A stretch of DNA of 64,000 nucleotides from Hyphomicrobiales bacterium (GCA_021730985.1 JAKFYI010000022.1:62001-126000); one strand, 5' to 3'; shown: positions 45,843-54,437, numbered from the stretch's first letter. The notes: a model not told the origin generated them from the sequence alone. Program-made: numbers and translations.

Positions 45843-47870
45843 CTAACCGATGTCGCGCTTGGCTTCGGCCAGCAGCGGCGCAACGTCGCCGGACGGGGAA
45901 ATTTGATCCGGGGTGGGCGCGAAGCTTTTCGGCGGCGCGATCTGGCGGTGCCGCCAGATGCCCCAGGCCAGCGCCACCACCACCACCGTGCTCACCGCGG
46001 CCGACACCTGCATGTCCGGATGGAACATCACCAGGAACGACACCGCGGCGATCAGACAGCGTATCGCGATGTCGGCGGCCAGGTTCCGATGACAGCGCCC
46101 GAACATGGAGAAGGTGATGCCGAGCGTGCTGATCAACACCAGCATGGTGTCGGCAATCTGCAGCCAACCCGGATTCACCACCATGTTGTAGCGGGTGAAG
46201 ATCGCGAATGTCATCAGCGTGATCGGCGCGCAGATTTTCAGCGCCTCCCACATCGTCTTGAGGAACGACGCATTGGCGATGCGCGCCGACACCGCGGCGG
46301 TGAGCGAAGTCGGTGGCGACAGCTCGCCCCACACCGATAGCAGGAACACGAAGAAATGCGCGACCCACGGATTGACGCCGAGCTCCTGCATTGGCCGCAC
46401 GATCACCACGGCCCCGATGATGTAGGTCGCGGTCGGCGGCAAGCCTGCGCCCGCCAGCCAGCCGAACACCCAGGCCATGCCGATCATCGCGATGATGTGC
46501 CACGACCCGAGATCGAGCAGCATGGCGCCCATCCGGTTGATAAAGCCGGTCACCGTGAACAGCCCGATCATGATGCCGAGCGTGGCGAGCAGCAGTGTCA
46601 GGTAGGACGTCATCTCGCCGTGTGTTTCGATCGCGATCCGCGTGTTGCCGAGTAGCGACTCTTTCGCCAGCGACGGGTCTTTCGCCACATATTTGAAATA
46701 GAGGTAGGCTGCGGCCAGCAGCACATACATGAAGCTCGCGGTGTACAGCGCCGCGATCAGTTCGCCCTTGCCGCCGTAGCTGAGCAGGTGCAGCAGGTAC
46801 AGCACGGAGGAAAAAAAGATCGCGGTCTTGACCTTGTCGTACAGCGGCACCACCGGCCGTTCGATCGGATCCTTCGGCAGCAGCCGCACGCAGAGCAGAT
46901 ACACCGCGACGCCGATCGACACGTAGTAGACAAACGCCAGCGCGAAGCCGCGGATCACGACGTCCCAGTAGGGCACGCCAAGAAACTCCGACATCAGGAA
47001 CGCACCGACCCCCATCATCGGCGGCATGATGAGGCCGCCCATCGAGGCCGAGGTCTCGACTGCGGCGGCGAACGTGCCGGGCACGCCGTAGCGCATCATC
47101 AGCGGGATGGTGATGGTGCCGACCACCGCGGCGTTGGCGGAGCCGGAGCCACTAATCATGCCGATCGCGCTCGAGCCGATCACCGCGGTCTGCGGGATCA
47201 GTTGCCGCGAGCGGCCGGCGATCAGCCGCACCACGTTGATCATGGCGCGCTGCGCCTCGAAGCCGTTGGCGACGCCGGCCAGCAGCAGGAACGCGCCGAT
47301 CAGCGTGAGCGCAAGCTGACCGTAGATGCCGTAAATGCCGGTCGAGAACTCGACCGTGCTCGAGGTGATGATGCGGTAGAAGCTGGTGCCCGGATGCCAG
47401 AAGAAATCGACCGGGCTGAGATAGCCATAAAGCGTGTAGACGATGAGGATGACGTTGGTCCAGAACAACACCGGATGGGCAAGACGCGACAGCTCCATCA
47501 CCAGCAGGAACATCAGCAGACCGACGATGAAGTCCTGCCGGGTGTACGAACCCTGCCGCCAGATCGCGATGTCCTCGAACTCGTACCAGAAGTACACGAA
47601 CGCGATGACGCAGATCGCGATATAGACGCAAACGATCGCGCGATTGGCCGCGGGCGGCAGCCATTTGTACAGATCGCCCTGCTGATAGGTGAACAGCACC
47701 TGCAGGATCAGCGCGATCGACATCACATGAGCGACGAGCTGCTGCGGCCCGCCGAGCCCCGTGTAGTAGTACCAGATCAGCCAGCCGAACTGCAGCAGCG
47801 CGAACGCAAGGATCAGATTGCTGAGACTGAGCTGTTTCTTGATCACGGCGGCCGTCATCGCGATTCCCAT
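45843..47870 (-). CDS. TRAP transporter fused permease (DctQM-type, TAXI class)
   Basis: 675 residues with about 16-17 hydrophobic helices, the length of 4TM/12TM fusion proteins of TAXI-TRAP transporters. AVIGSSAIGMISGSGSANAA and GGLIMPPMMGVGAFLMSEF and AGLPPTATYIIGAVVIVRP are DctM-family landmarks. It couples solute uptake to an ion gradient at the inner membrane. It lies between the binding-protein gene (114-base gap with a strong hairpin) and the amidase gene. Confidence 0.92.
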   Translation of the reverse strand: MGIAMTAAVIKKQLSLSNLILAFALLQFGWLIWYYYTGLGGPQQLVAHVMSIALILQVLFTYQQGDLYKWLPPAANRAIVCVYIAICVIAFVYFWYEFEDIAIWRQGSYTRQDFIVGLLMFLLVMELSRLAHPVLFWTNVILIVYTLYGYLSPVDFFWHPGTSFYRIITSSTVEFSTGIYGIYGQLALTLIGAFLLLAGVANGFEAQRAMINVVRLIAGRSRQLIPQTAVIGSSAIGMISGSGSANAAVVGTITIPLMMRYGVPGTFAAAVETSASMGGLIMPPMMGVGAFLMSEFLGVPYWDVVIRGFALAFVYYVSIGVAVYLLCVRLLPKDPIERPVVPLYDKVKTAIFFSSVLYLLHLLSYGGKGELIAALYTASFMYVLLAAAYLYFKYVAKDPSLAKESLLGNTRIAIETHGEMTSYLTLLLATLGIMIGLFTVTGFINRMGAMLLDLGSWHIIAMIGMAWVFGWLAGAGLPPTATYIIGAVVIVRPMQELGVNPWVAHFFVFLLSVWGELSPPTSLTAAVSARIANASFLKTMWEALKICAPITLMTFAIFTRYNMVVNPGWLQIADTMLVLISTLGITFSMFGRCHRNLAADIAIRCLIAAVSFLVMFHPDMQVSAAVSTVVVVALAWGIWRHRQIAPPKSFAPTPDQISPSGDVAPLLAEAKRDIG

Positions 47871-47919
47871 TCACGGCGTGCGCCGCGCCCGGCTGCGCCG
47901 TCCCATCATTTGAAGGCAA

Positions 47920-47951
47920 GGGCGGAGAAGCGCTTCAGCGCCGCTCCGCCC
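47920..47951 (-). terminator. Stem-loop between TRAP binding-protein and permease genes
   Basis: On the minus strand GGGCGGAG and CTCCGCCC enclose a second pairing GCGCT/AGCGC, giving a nearly continuous 13-pair stem. No T-run follows. In binding-protein-dependent transport operons such stems usually protect the upstream message, giving more binding protein than permease; partial termination is the alternative. Confidence 0.55.
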
Positions 47952-47984
47952 AAGCCTAAGCCCATGCCTAGACCGAAGCGAACG

Positions 47985-49019
47985 TCAGTTCGCGATCTTC
48001 CACTTGTCGTTCCAGGCGTTCTTTTCCTTGAGGAACTTGGCAAGCCCGCGATGCACCGGGACGTCCGGGTTGGCGTTGATGCCGCCGACCTGCATGCCGA
48101 CGAAGTCCTTCGACAGCGGCGTGAAGCCGGCATCGAGCGAAGCGAGCTTGTCCTTGTTCTTCTCGAACGAGGACAGGATGCGGTACACCACGTCTTCGGG
48201 CATGTCGGCCCGGACGTTGTAAGCGAACAGGATCGGCACGCCCTGAATCGTCTCGACGCCCACGTTTTTCGTGAACGCGTTCTTCGCCTCGACGTTCTCG
48301 ACCAGCAGACCCGCCGCCTTCAGCTTCGCCACCTCGTCCGGGCACGGGTTCACCACCCGCACGTCCATGCGGATTTCGGTTTCCTTCCAGTACGGCACCA
48401 GCGAGCGGCCCGCCGTCGTGTAGGCCGCGGCGCCCACGATCGTGCCGGCCTGCATCGCGTCGGACTGCGTCTTGGGATCGATCTGGACGTGCTTGAAGTC
48501 GTAGCCGAGCGCCTTATAGGAGCGGCGCAGGTTCGACCAGTTCATGAAGCCTGCCGGCGAGAAGAACACCGGCTTGCCGCTGAAATCCTTCCAGCACTTG
48601 AACTGCGCCGCCTTGTCGGCCGGCACTGCCATGAAGGTTTCCATCGGATAGGCGTACCAGGTGTGGACCAGCATACCCTTGCCGGCCTTGTAGCCCTTAA
48701 AGCCGGCTTCACCCGCGTAGAGCTCGGTCATGCCGATGTCGGCGGTGTAGCCGACCTCGCCGTCGCCATCCATCGCGGCCTTCATCGCCGCCGTCGTGGA
48801 CGGATAAGGATTGACGGTCACGGTGTAGTCGCCGAGCGCCTCCTCGATCATCTTGGTGACCGACGCCGCGACCTTGTAGCCGTAGGTGTCCACGCCCGCG
48901 ACCGCCCAGCGGATCGACTTGCGCTGCTGCGCGTCGGCCGGCGGGATCGCGGCAAATCCCGCCACGGCTGCGAGCGCCAGCGCGGAAACAGTGCAGATCA
49001 AGGCTCGTTGGGTCGTCAT
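47985..49019 (-). CDS. TAXI family TRAP transporter solute-binding protein
   Basis: 344 residues with a Sec signal peptide (LICTVSALALAAVAGFAA, cleavage near ADAQ). The mature part begins with IRWAVAGVDTYGYKVAASVT and contains VNPYPSTTAAMKAAMDGDGE and VGYTADIGMTELY, in line with the TAXI binding-protein family. Periplasmic; captures a carboxylate or related solute for the fused permease. First gene of the three-gene operon with the permease and an amidase. Confidence 0.9.
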   Translation of the reverse strand: MTTQRALICTVSALALAAVAGFAAIPPADAQQRKSIRWAVAGVDTYGYKVAASVTKMIEEALGDYTVTVNPYPSTTAAMKAAMDGDGEVGYTADIGMTELYAGEAGFKGYKAGKGMLVHTWYAYPMETFMAVPADKAAQFKCWKDFSGKPVFFSPAGFMNWSNLRRSYKALGYDFKHVQIDPKTQSDAMQAGTIVGAAAYTTAGRSLVPYWKETEIRMDVRVVNPCPDEVAKLKAAGLLVENVEAKNAFTKNVGVETIQGVPILFAYNVRADMPEDVVYRILSSFEKNKDKLASLDAGFTPLSKDFVGMQVGGINANPDVPVHRGLAKFLKEKNAWNDKWKIAN

Positions 49020-49259
49020 TGCATTCCTCCCTTGGGCATTTTTTAAACGCGGGCCGATCGCGCGCTGCGATGGCTTGCGGCACGCGCTTCGCTTGCCCCA
49101 TCATTGCCGATCAAGGCAAGCGCGAACAGCGCTATTGCCGGGCCGCACCGCCCGGCTTTCGGGCTGGCACCCGCGCTCGAACGGAAAACTCCAGATAATC
49201 TGCTGGAAATGCTGACATATTTGGCTGTGCGGCGGATTGCCGCCGAAAGGAAGGGAAGC

Positions 49260-50051
49260 ATGGACGAAAGTCCAATATTGATCGAGCGCCGCGATGGCTT
49301 CCGCATCCTGACGCTCAATCGTCCGGCGCGGCTCAACGCCTTCACCATTCCGATGCATCAGGTGCTGGCGGAGGCGATCGCCGACGCCGAGCGCGATGCG
49401 TCGTGCCGCGCGCTGCTGCTCACCGGCACCGGCCGCGCGTTCTCCACCGGGCAGGATCTGAACGAGCGCGTCACCGCGTCGGGCGACGTGGTGGTGCCTG
49501 GCGAAGCGCTGCAGAAATACTACAACCCGCTGGTGCTGAAGCTGCGCGCACTGCCCTTCCCCGTGGTCTGCGCGGTGAACGGCATCGCCGCCGGCGCGAG
49601 CTGCAATATCGCGCTCGCCTGTGACATCGTCCTCGCCGCCCGCTCGGCGAGCTTCCTGCAACCCTTCGCCCGCCTGGGACTCGTGCCCGACGCCGGCGGC
49701 ACCTGGCTGCTGCCGCGCCTGATCGGACAGGCGCGCGCGCGCGGCCTCGCGTTGCTGGCGGAGCCGATCTCGGCCGAGCAGGCCGAGCAGTGGGGATTGA
49801 TCTGGAAGGTGGTGGACGACGCAGTGCTGATGAGCGAGGCGGAAAAGCTCTGCACGCACTTCGCCACCGCGCCGACGTTCGGACTGGCGCAGATCAAGCG
49901 CGCGTTCGATGCCGCCGAGGACAACGATCTTTCCACCCAGCTCGACCTCGAACGCACGCTGCAGCGCGAGTCGGGCTCGCACCCGGACTACGCCGAGGGC
50001 GTGAAGGCGTTCCTGGGCAAGCGCAAGCCGGTTTTCACCGGAAAACGATGA
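49260..50051 (+). CDS. Enoyl-CoA hydratase/isomerase (PaaG-like)
   Basis: 263 residues from the ATG at 49260 with AAAGGAAGGGAAGC before it; the longer frame overlaps non-coding leader. Crotonase landmarks: ILTLNRPARLNAFTIPMHQV, ALLLTGTGRAFSTGQDLNE (oxyanion hole) and VNGIAAGASCNIALACDIVL, FARLGLVPDAGGTWLLPRLI. The FSTGQDLNER and PDAGGTWLLPR blocks fit PaaG, which isomerises epoxyphenylacetyl-CoA, but no other paa genes are in the window, so a general enoyl-CoA role is possible. Divergent from the TRAP operon. Confidence 0.87.
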   Translation: MDESPILIERRDGFRILTLNRPARLNAFTIPMHQVLAEAIADAERDASCRALLLTGTGRAFSTGQDLNERVTASGDVVVPGEALQKYYNPLVLKLRALPFPVVCAVNGIAAGASCNIALACDIVLAARSASFLQPFARLGLVPDAGGTWLLPRLIGQARARGLALLAEPISAEQAEQWGLIWKVVDDAVLMSEAEKLCTHFATAPTFGLAQIKRAFDAAEDNDLSTQLDLERTLQRESGSHPDYAEGVKAFLGKRKPVFTGKR

Positions 50052-50132
50052 TTATGCGGCCGGCCGGGTGGCTTGAGAGGCGCAAAACCCATCCTATATG
50101 GCGGGGAGTTGCGCTCTGGAGGACGTTCATCA

Positions 50133-50591
50133 ATGTGGGGGGCCCTGGTCCGCCAACTGGTCGCCTACGTGCTCACCAGGCGCGGCAAGAAGGTTATCGC
50201 CTTCGTCGGCACCATGCTGCTGCTGTTCGTGACGGCGCTGCTGCTCGACACTCAACTGTATCTGACCGCCGGGTTCACGGGGCTGCTCGCCGCGGCCACT
50301 GTGCTGTCCTGGGCGGTCAACAACATCCGGCAGAGGCACAGGGATCGCGAGCGCGAGCGGCTTCAGTTGGAGGAAGCCTTGCGCCGGGCGGCCGCGGCCG
50401 CGGCCCGCGGCGAGAAGATGGACAAAGCCCGCTCGACCTTTACCGGAGCAGCGCGCACCGTGACCGGCGGCGCCGCCAATGTCGTGGGCGCCGCCCGCAG
50501 CGGAATTTCCGCGACGCGCGACAAGTTGAAATTCTGGAAGCGGCGCAACCCGCATCCCGCGCCGGCCAACGATCCCGGCAGCGCGACGTAG
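50133..50591 (+). CDS. Hypothetical membrane protein with charged coiled-coil region
   Basis: 152 residues from the ATG at 50133, preceded by GGAGGACGTTCATC. Two membrane helices (about 20-39 and 44-62) are followed by a strongly charged helix (RQRHRDRERERLQLEEAL) likely to form a coiled coil, then an Ala/Gly/Thr-rich stretch and a basic C-terminus with KFWKRRNPHP. No family recognised. It follows the hydratase gene by 81 bases on the same strand. Confidence 0.68.
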   Translation: MWGALVRQLVAYVLTRRGKKVIAFVGTMLLLFVTALLLDTQLYLTAGFTGLLAAATVLSWAVNNIRQRHRDRERERLQLEEALRRAAAAAARGEKMDKARSTFTGAARTVTGGAANVVGAARSGISATRDKLKFWKRRNPHPAPANDPGSAT

Positions 50592-50629
50592 AATTTCGCG
50601 ATGGCACGCCTCATTGAGACGTGCGTCTT

Positions 50630-50725
50630 GTAGGGTGGGTTGAGCGCAGCGAAACCCACCGCAACCCATCAAGCGCAGCATGGCCTGAGAGACGATGGGT
50701 CTCGCTGCGCTCAACCCATCCTACG
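50630..50725. repeat. Palindromic intergenic repeat of the GTAGGGTGGGTTGAGCGCAG type
   Basis: Arm 1 is GTAGGGTGGGTTGAGCGCAG with CGAAACCCACC; arm 2 is the near-exact reverse complement, ending CGCTGCGCTCAACCCATCCTAC. The arms are about 31 bases with a 34-base centre. A degenerate single arm (GGGTGGCTTGAG, then AAAACCCATCCTA) is at 50065-50096. It follows the membrane-protein gene and faces the DUF2218 gene, where it may act as a bidirectional transcript end. Confidence 0.75.
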
Positions 50726-50745
50726 AACTGGTGGGATGTCCGCCG

Positions 50746-51039
50746 TCACACGGCTTCGGTCGCAAACCACTCGATCGCGAGAGGCGCTCGGAAAGCAAAC
50801 CGTTGCAGATGCTTGTCGATGACATTCTGCAACTGCGCGAGGCGATCGGTGTCCTCCGCCTCGGCTTTCAACGTCAGAATGCCGTTGCCTGCTTCGAGCC
50901 GGCATGTGCCGACCGAGAAGACGATCTGGCCTTGTTCCGGGGTGAAGCTGACCGGCAGTTTGTGGGCGAAATGCTTGCAGAGCTGCTGCAGGTAAATGCT
51001 GGCACGTTCTGTCTCAACGCGCGCGACCGAGTGGTTCAT
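50746..51039 (-). CDS. DUF2218 family protein
   Basis: 97 residues from the ATG at 51039, with GGAAGGA about 9 bases upstream (a TTG at 51048 would sit directly on that site and is unlikely). NHSVARVETERASIYLQQLC, KHFAHKLPVSF and the C-terminal HLQRFAFRAPLAIEW match DUF2218. Function unknown; members are often next to siderophore-interacting (ferric reductase-like) genes and PadR regulators. It is 32 bases downstream of a PadR gene and very likely in its operon. Confidence 0.8.
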   Translation of the reverse strand: MNHSVARVETERASIYLQQLCKHFAHKLPVSFTPEQGQIVFSVGTCRLEAGNGILTLKAEAEDTDRLAQLQNVIDKHLQRFAFRAPLAIEWFATEAV

Positions 51040-51071
51040 TTGTGTCAATCCTTCCGTTGGCGCTGCCGCCG

Positions 51072-51698
51072 TTACTTCTTCGAAGCCTGGCTTGAACCGT
51101 CACGCAGCGCGCGAATGCGCTCGGCCGCGGTATCGATGGCGGCCGCAACGTTTCGCGCTTCCGCGTCTGACCAGGGCTCGGTGCCGCTTCGCAATGCGGA
51201 CTTCAAGCTGTCCACGGCTGCGACGATGACGGGATAAGCGCTCGCCTGCGAACGGCCCGCCTGCTTCATGCGAGAAAGAATGTCGCCGACCAGCGCACTG
51301 TTCTGGTCGAGAAACGCGCGGCCTTCCGGCGTGATCTGATAGCTGTTGCGTGCGACGTCGCCGGTGGCGGGGACGGTGTGTCCCACGTCCTGCAGCAGTT
51401 GCAGCGTCGGATAGATGACGCCCGGGCTCGGGCTGTACGCGCCGCCGGTGCGCTGCTCGATTTCGCGGATGATGTCGTAGCCATGCCGGGGCTGTTCGCT
51501 CAGCAGTGCGAGCACGACGTGCCTCAACTCTCCGTGGTCGAAGAACCGGCCGCCGCCGTGCCTTCCGCCGCCGCCCATTCCGCCTCCGAACCGGCCGCGG
51601 TGACCATGCCGCCTGCCCCGGCCGTGTTCGCCGCCGCCTTGATGCTCTCCCATGAGCCGACAGCGATGGTCCATGCCGTGATGTGAATGTATTCTCAT
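51072..51698 (-). CDS. PadR family regulator with His/Gly-rich N-terminus (YqjI-like)
   Basis: 208 residues from the ATG at 51698, which has GGAG 6 bases upstream. Residues 1 to about 55 are extraordinarily rich in His, Gly and Arg (HSHHGMDHRC, then GEHGRGRRHGHRGRFGGG). The PadR winged helix follows (ELRHVVLALLSEQPRHGYDI, then SPGVIYPTLQLLQDVGHTV), then a helical C-terminal dimerisation part. E. coli YqjI has this layout and is a nickel/iron-responsive repressor of a ferric reductase gene. A metal-sensing role is therefore likely; which metal is inference. It probably represses itself and DUF2218 through the palindrome at 51714-51734. Confidence 0.85.
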   Translation of the reverse strand: MRIHSHHGMDHRCRLMGEHQGGGEHGRGRRHGHRGRFGGGMGGGGRHGGGRFFDHGELRHVVLALLSEQPRHGYDIIREIEQRTGGAYSPSPGVIYPTLQLLQDVGHTVPATGDVARNSYQITPEGRAFLDQNSALVGDILSRMKQAGRSQASAYPVIVAAVDSLKSALRSGTEPWSDAEARNVAAAIDTAAERIRALRDGSSQASKK

Positions 51699-51713
51699 AT
51701 CGTTCTCCATTTT

Positions 51714-51734
51714 GATATATCGAATAGATATATC
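51714..51734 (-). promoter_or_regulatory. PadR autoregulatory operator, GATATATC inverted repeat
   Basis: GATATATC (51714-51721) and GATATATC (51727-51734), each itself palindromic, are five bases apart in an AT-rich island 15 bases upstream of the PadR start codon. The position over the likely promoter fits autorepression. Confidence 0.6.
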
Positions 51735-52387
51735 TAATTCGCAAGATGTCAAGCCAAGCTTGCCCCACCAACCGCGCCTGCTTGACCGCCATCAGAATTT
51801 ATGCTTTTAGTCCTATATCCCGTTCAGCGAGGGGCGTCAGCCGGTGACGCCAGTTGATGGAGCGGGATGCGGCGCCCGCGGGTTCGGCTTCGTCAGCCGG
51901 GCTCCCGGGAGGCCTCGGGACCCCGCCCTACGGACACCACGATCCGTGCGCAGGGAGCCTGCTGAACGGCCGGAGCAATCCGGTTCGCAAGCGCGGCCCG
52001 AGAGCCAGTGCGGACAAGCGTAACGCCCCGCACGAAAACGCCGCAGTGGCGCGCCGGACGGCGCCACGCTCTTCGCAAGGAGAGCGTGACTGAGAGACCA
52101 AGGCAGCGCCGGACGGCGCGCCATCCCCTCGCCTTAAGGCGGAGGGGAAATTGCCGGGCCCCGCGAAGAGCGCGGCGGCCGTCAGCGATGACGCATGTCT
52201 GGAAGAATGATGGGCCTGCAAGTTGGCACGTCCGTACAACACGACAGCTGTCGTTCCCGCGAAAGCGGGAACCCAGTAAACGCAGGCCTCTCGATAGAGC
52301 GGTGATTGCTGGATCCCCGCTTACGCGGGATGACGGCGGTGAATGGGGTGACGTCGCAGGACAGCGGCGAAGAATATTGCAAAGAAT
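51735..52387. other. 653-bp non-coding region with hairpins and repeats
   Basis: No convincing gene: open frames on both strands are Arg/Ser/Pro-rich and lack ribosome-binding sites. Several stems follow each other: GCGTCA/TGACGC (51834-51850), TGGCGC/GCGCCA (52047-52066), ACGCTCT/AGAGCGT (52066-52087), and CCCCTCGCC-TTAA-GGCGGAGGGG with one bulge (52125-52147). A separate palindromic repeat is at 52250-52335. This looks like composite repeat or structured-RNA sequence rather than a lost gene. Confidence 0.55.
52250..52335. repeat. Palindromic intergenic repeat of the CGTTCCCGCGAAAGCGGGAA type
   Basis: GTCGTTCCCGCGAAAGCGGG with AACCCAG on one side and CTGGATCCCCGC with TTACGCGGGATGACGG on the other form an imperfect large palindrome with two internal stems (CCCGC-GAAA-GCGGG and CCCCGCTTACGCGGG). 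This is a recognisable repeat type of alphaproteobacterial intergenic regions. It lies 50 bases downstream of ureG, where it may end the transcript. Confidence 0.7.
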
Positions 52388-53008
52388 CTAAACGCCCAAT
52401 CCGCCCTTCTCCTCGATGAAGGCCGCGATTTCCGCCACGCCGTCGCCGCTTCGCAGGTTCGTCATCACGAACGGCCTTGCGCCCCGCATCTTCTTGGCGT
52501 CGCGCTGCATCACGTCGAGCGACGCGCCGACGTAGGGTGCGAGGTCGATCTTGTTGATGACGAGCAAATCGGAACGCGTGATGCCGGGTCCGCCCTTGCT
52601 CGGAATCTTGTCGCCCGCCGCGACGTCGATCACATAGATCGTGAGGTCGGCCAGCTCCGGCGAGAAGGTCGCCGCCAGGTTGTCGCCGCCGGACTCGATC
52701 AGCACCAGGTCGAGTTGCGGAAACTTCTTCCGCATGTCGGCGACGGCGGCGAGGTTAATCGAGGCATCCTCGCGGATCGCGGTGTGCGGGCAGCCGCCGG
52801 TCTCGACGCCGGCAATGCGCTCGGCCGCCAGCGCGCCGGAGCGCACCAGGTATTCGGCGTCCCACTTGGTGTAGATGTCGTTGGTGATGGCCGCGATCTC
52901 GAAGCGGTCGCGCAGCCGCTTGCACAGCGCATCCATCAGCGCGGTCTTGCCGGAGCCGACCGGACCGCCGATACCGACGCGAAGCGGGCCGTTGAGGTTT
53001 TTTATCAC
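52388..53008 (-). CDS. ureG: Urease accessory protein UreG (GTPase)
   Basis: 206 residues from the GTG at 53008, with GGAG 4 bases before it (a TTG four codons upstream is the alternative). P-loop [13 protein letters not shown], the CxH metal site in [13 protein letters not shown], and [15 protein letters not shown] and [11 protein letters not shown] are UreG landmarks. The GTPase delivers nickel to apo-urease together with UreD, UreE and UreF. 30 bases downstream of ureF; the last gene of ureEFG. Confidence 0.95.
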   Translation of the reverse strand: MIKNLNGPLRVGIGGPVGSGKTALMDALCKRLRDRFEIAAITNDIYTKWDAEYLVRSGALAAERIAGVETGGCPHTAIREDASINLAAVADMRKKFPQLDLVLIESGGDNLAATFSPELADLTIYVIDVAAGDKIPSKGGPGITRSDLLVINKIDLAPYVGASLDVMQRDAKKMRGARPFVMTNLRSGDGVAEIAAFIEEKGGLGV

Positions 53009-53038
53009 TGCTCTCTCCAAGTCGCGCCTGTCACGTCA

Positions 53039-53929
53039 TCAACTCCGGAACAACCGCGTGTACTGCGTTTCATGCAACATGCTTGCCATATCGGCGCGCA
53101 CCGTCGCGCTGCCCATGTCGTCGAGCGAGGCCGCGAGTGCGCGGGCGGCCGTTGCCGCGGCCACCGGCTCGAGCGCGGCCAGCACGCGCTGGCCGTCGGT
53201 CTGGCCGAGCGGAATGAGCCGGACGCCCGCGGAAATCATGTTGGCGGTGAGCGCATGGAGATAGGCGTTCAGCGTGGCGTCGAGCGCGATGCCGTGGCCC
53301 GCGGCCGCAACGCCGACCGCGACCGGATAGGCGATCGCGCCGTCCCACACCGCAAGCAGCCGGTCCAACGCATCGCACGGCCAGGCGGCGCGCGTTGCCT
53401 CGACGAAGGCGCGACCCTGCGCGGTGGTTTCGAGGTGGCGCTCCCTGGAGGGCGCGAACGCCGCGGCCAGTTCGGCGACATCGTGCAAGGCTTTGCCGCC
53501 GGCAAGCGCCGCGCGGTGGGCGTGAACCAGCAGCACGGCATCGCAGAACGCGCCGCCCTCGCCGATCACGGTAGCGAGCCAGCGCCGCAGCGTTTCGGCG
53601 TCCTTGATGTCGCCGGTCTCCACCGCCCATTCGATGCCGCTGGAATAGGAGAACGCGCCGACCGGATAAGCCGGCGACAGCCAGGCCATCAGGCGATACA
53701 GCGCGGCGGACTCACGAGACTGATCGGTCTTGCCGCTTGCACGCTCTTTCTTCTCCCTCTCCCCGCTTGCGGGGAGAGGGTCGGGGTGAGGGGCCGACGC
53801 GGCGGAATCCTCTCGTGAGTCCCCCTCACCCGACCTCGCTTCGCTCGGTCGACCTCTCCCCGCACGCGGGGCGAGGTGACGCGCTGCACCAGCCTTGCTC
53901 CTCAGCGACATGGATTTCTTACGAGCCAT
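53039..53929 (-). CDS. ureF: Urease accessory protein UreF, with repeat-derived N-terminus
   Basis: From about residue 75 onward this is normal Ure[21 protein letters not shown], then [15 protein letters not shown] and a C-terminus [20 protein letters not shown]. Before it, residues of about 17-60 are encoded by a REP-like element (53752-53880) in frame and read like the typical translated repeat ([17 protein letters not shown]). Upstream is a short native-looking start [12 protein letters not shown] at 53929 that overlaps the ureE end by 11 bases. UreF bridges UreD and UreG in nickel delivery. Whether the insert is translated or translation restarts near the conserved part is unknown. Confidence 0.88.
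   Translation of the reverse strand: MARKKSMSLRSKAGAARHLAPRAGRGRPSEARSGEGDSREDSAASAPHPDPLPASGEREKKERASGKTDQSRESAALYRLMAWLSPAYPVGAFSYSSGIEWAVETGDIKDAETLRRWLATVIGEGGAFCDAVLLVHAHRAALAGGKALHDVAELAAAFAPSRERHLETTAQGRAFVEATRAAWPCDALDRLLAVWDGAIAYPVAVGVAAAGHGIALDATLNAYLHALTANMISAGVRLIPLGQTDGQRVLAALEPVAAATAARALAASLDDMGSATVRADMASMLHETQYTRLFRS
53752..53880. repeat. Palindromic repeat (REP-like), copy B, inside ureF
   Basis: CCCTCTCCCCGCTTGCGGGG with AGAGGGTCGGGGTGAGGGG, then CCCCCTCACCCGACC, a centre CTCGCTTCGCTCGG, and GACCTCTCCCCGCACGCGGGG with CGAGGTGA. It shares order and sequence with the copy at 42300-42471. It is within the ureF frame without stops. Confidence 0.8.
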
Positions 53930-54407
53930 GATCGTGCCCGTGTCCCCCGTGCGAAGGCGCAATCGCCTCCGGGTCGAACGGCGCCTCGACGCGCGCGACC
54001 GTCGCGCCGAGCAGCCGCGCCATCTCCTCCAGCACATGATCCTGGCGGATGAAAATCTTATCCCCATCGATCTGCAGGCCGGTATGACGATTGCCGAGAT
54101 GCCAGGCGAGACGAACCATATCGAGCGGCGTGCGGGCGCGAAGCTGCAACAGCGGCTCGGGCTGCCCCGTCACCAGCACGGTGGTGCCATCGTCCAGCAC
54201 GATGCCGTCGCCGTCGCGCAGCGCCACCGCCTCGTCGAGGTCGAGCAGGAAATCGGTGCCGCCCTCGCCCTTGAGGCGGATGCGGCGCCGGTGCCGGTCC
54301 TCGGCGTCGAGCAGCACGCGGTCCACCGCCGATGCCGTGTCCCACCGCCCGCGCGGCCGGATTGCGAAGCCGCGCTTCACATTGGCCTCGCGGCCAAGGC
54401 ACGCCAT
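53919..54407 (-). CDS. ureE: Urease accessory protein UreE (nickel chaperone)
   Basis: 162 residues. The N-terminal peptide-binding domain contains [20 protein letters not shown] and [20 protein letters not shown]; the metal-binding domain has [20 protein letters not shown] and [20 protein letters not shown]. The tail is His-rich ([10 protein letters not shown]), as in nickel-storing UreE. It is the first gene of ureEFG, divergent from a cupin gene only 30 bases away, so its promoter lies in or next to that gene. Confidence 0.92.
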   Translation of the reverse strand: MACLGREANVKRGFAIRPRGRWDTASAVDRVLLDAEDRHRRRIRLKGEGGTDFLLDLDEAVALRDGDGIVLDDGTTVLVTGQPEPLLQLRARTPLDMVRLAWHLGNRHTGLQIDGDKIFIRQDHVLEEMARLLGATVARVEAPFDPEAIAPSHGGHGHDHGS

Positions 54408-54437
54408 AATGCGGCGGACGATTTCATGGAGAAGAAC

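Noticed and set aside
46788-49046. 752-codon plus-strand open frame
   Set aside because: Antisense shadow of the TRAP permease and binding-protein genes, with the same His/Arg/Asp-rich composition.
49104-49259. Upstream extension of the enoyl-CoA hydratase
   Set aside because: The crotonase homology starts at MDESPILIERRDG and a good ribosome-binding site precedes 49260.
51837-52242. Overlapping small open frames between PadR and ureG
   Set aside because: Arg/Ser/Pro/Ala-rich in all frames, overlapping stems; typical of GC-rich repeat DNA.
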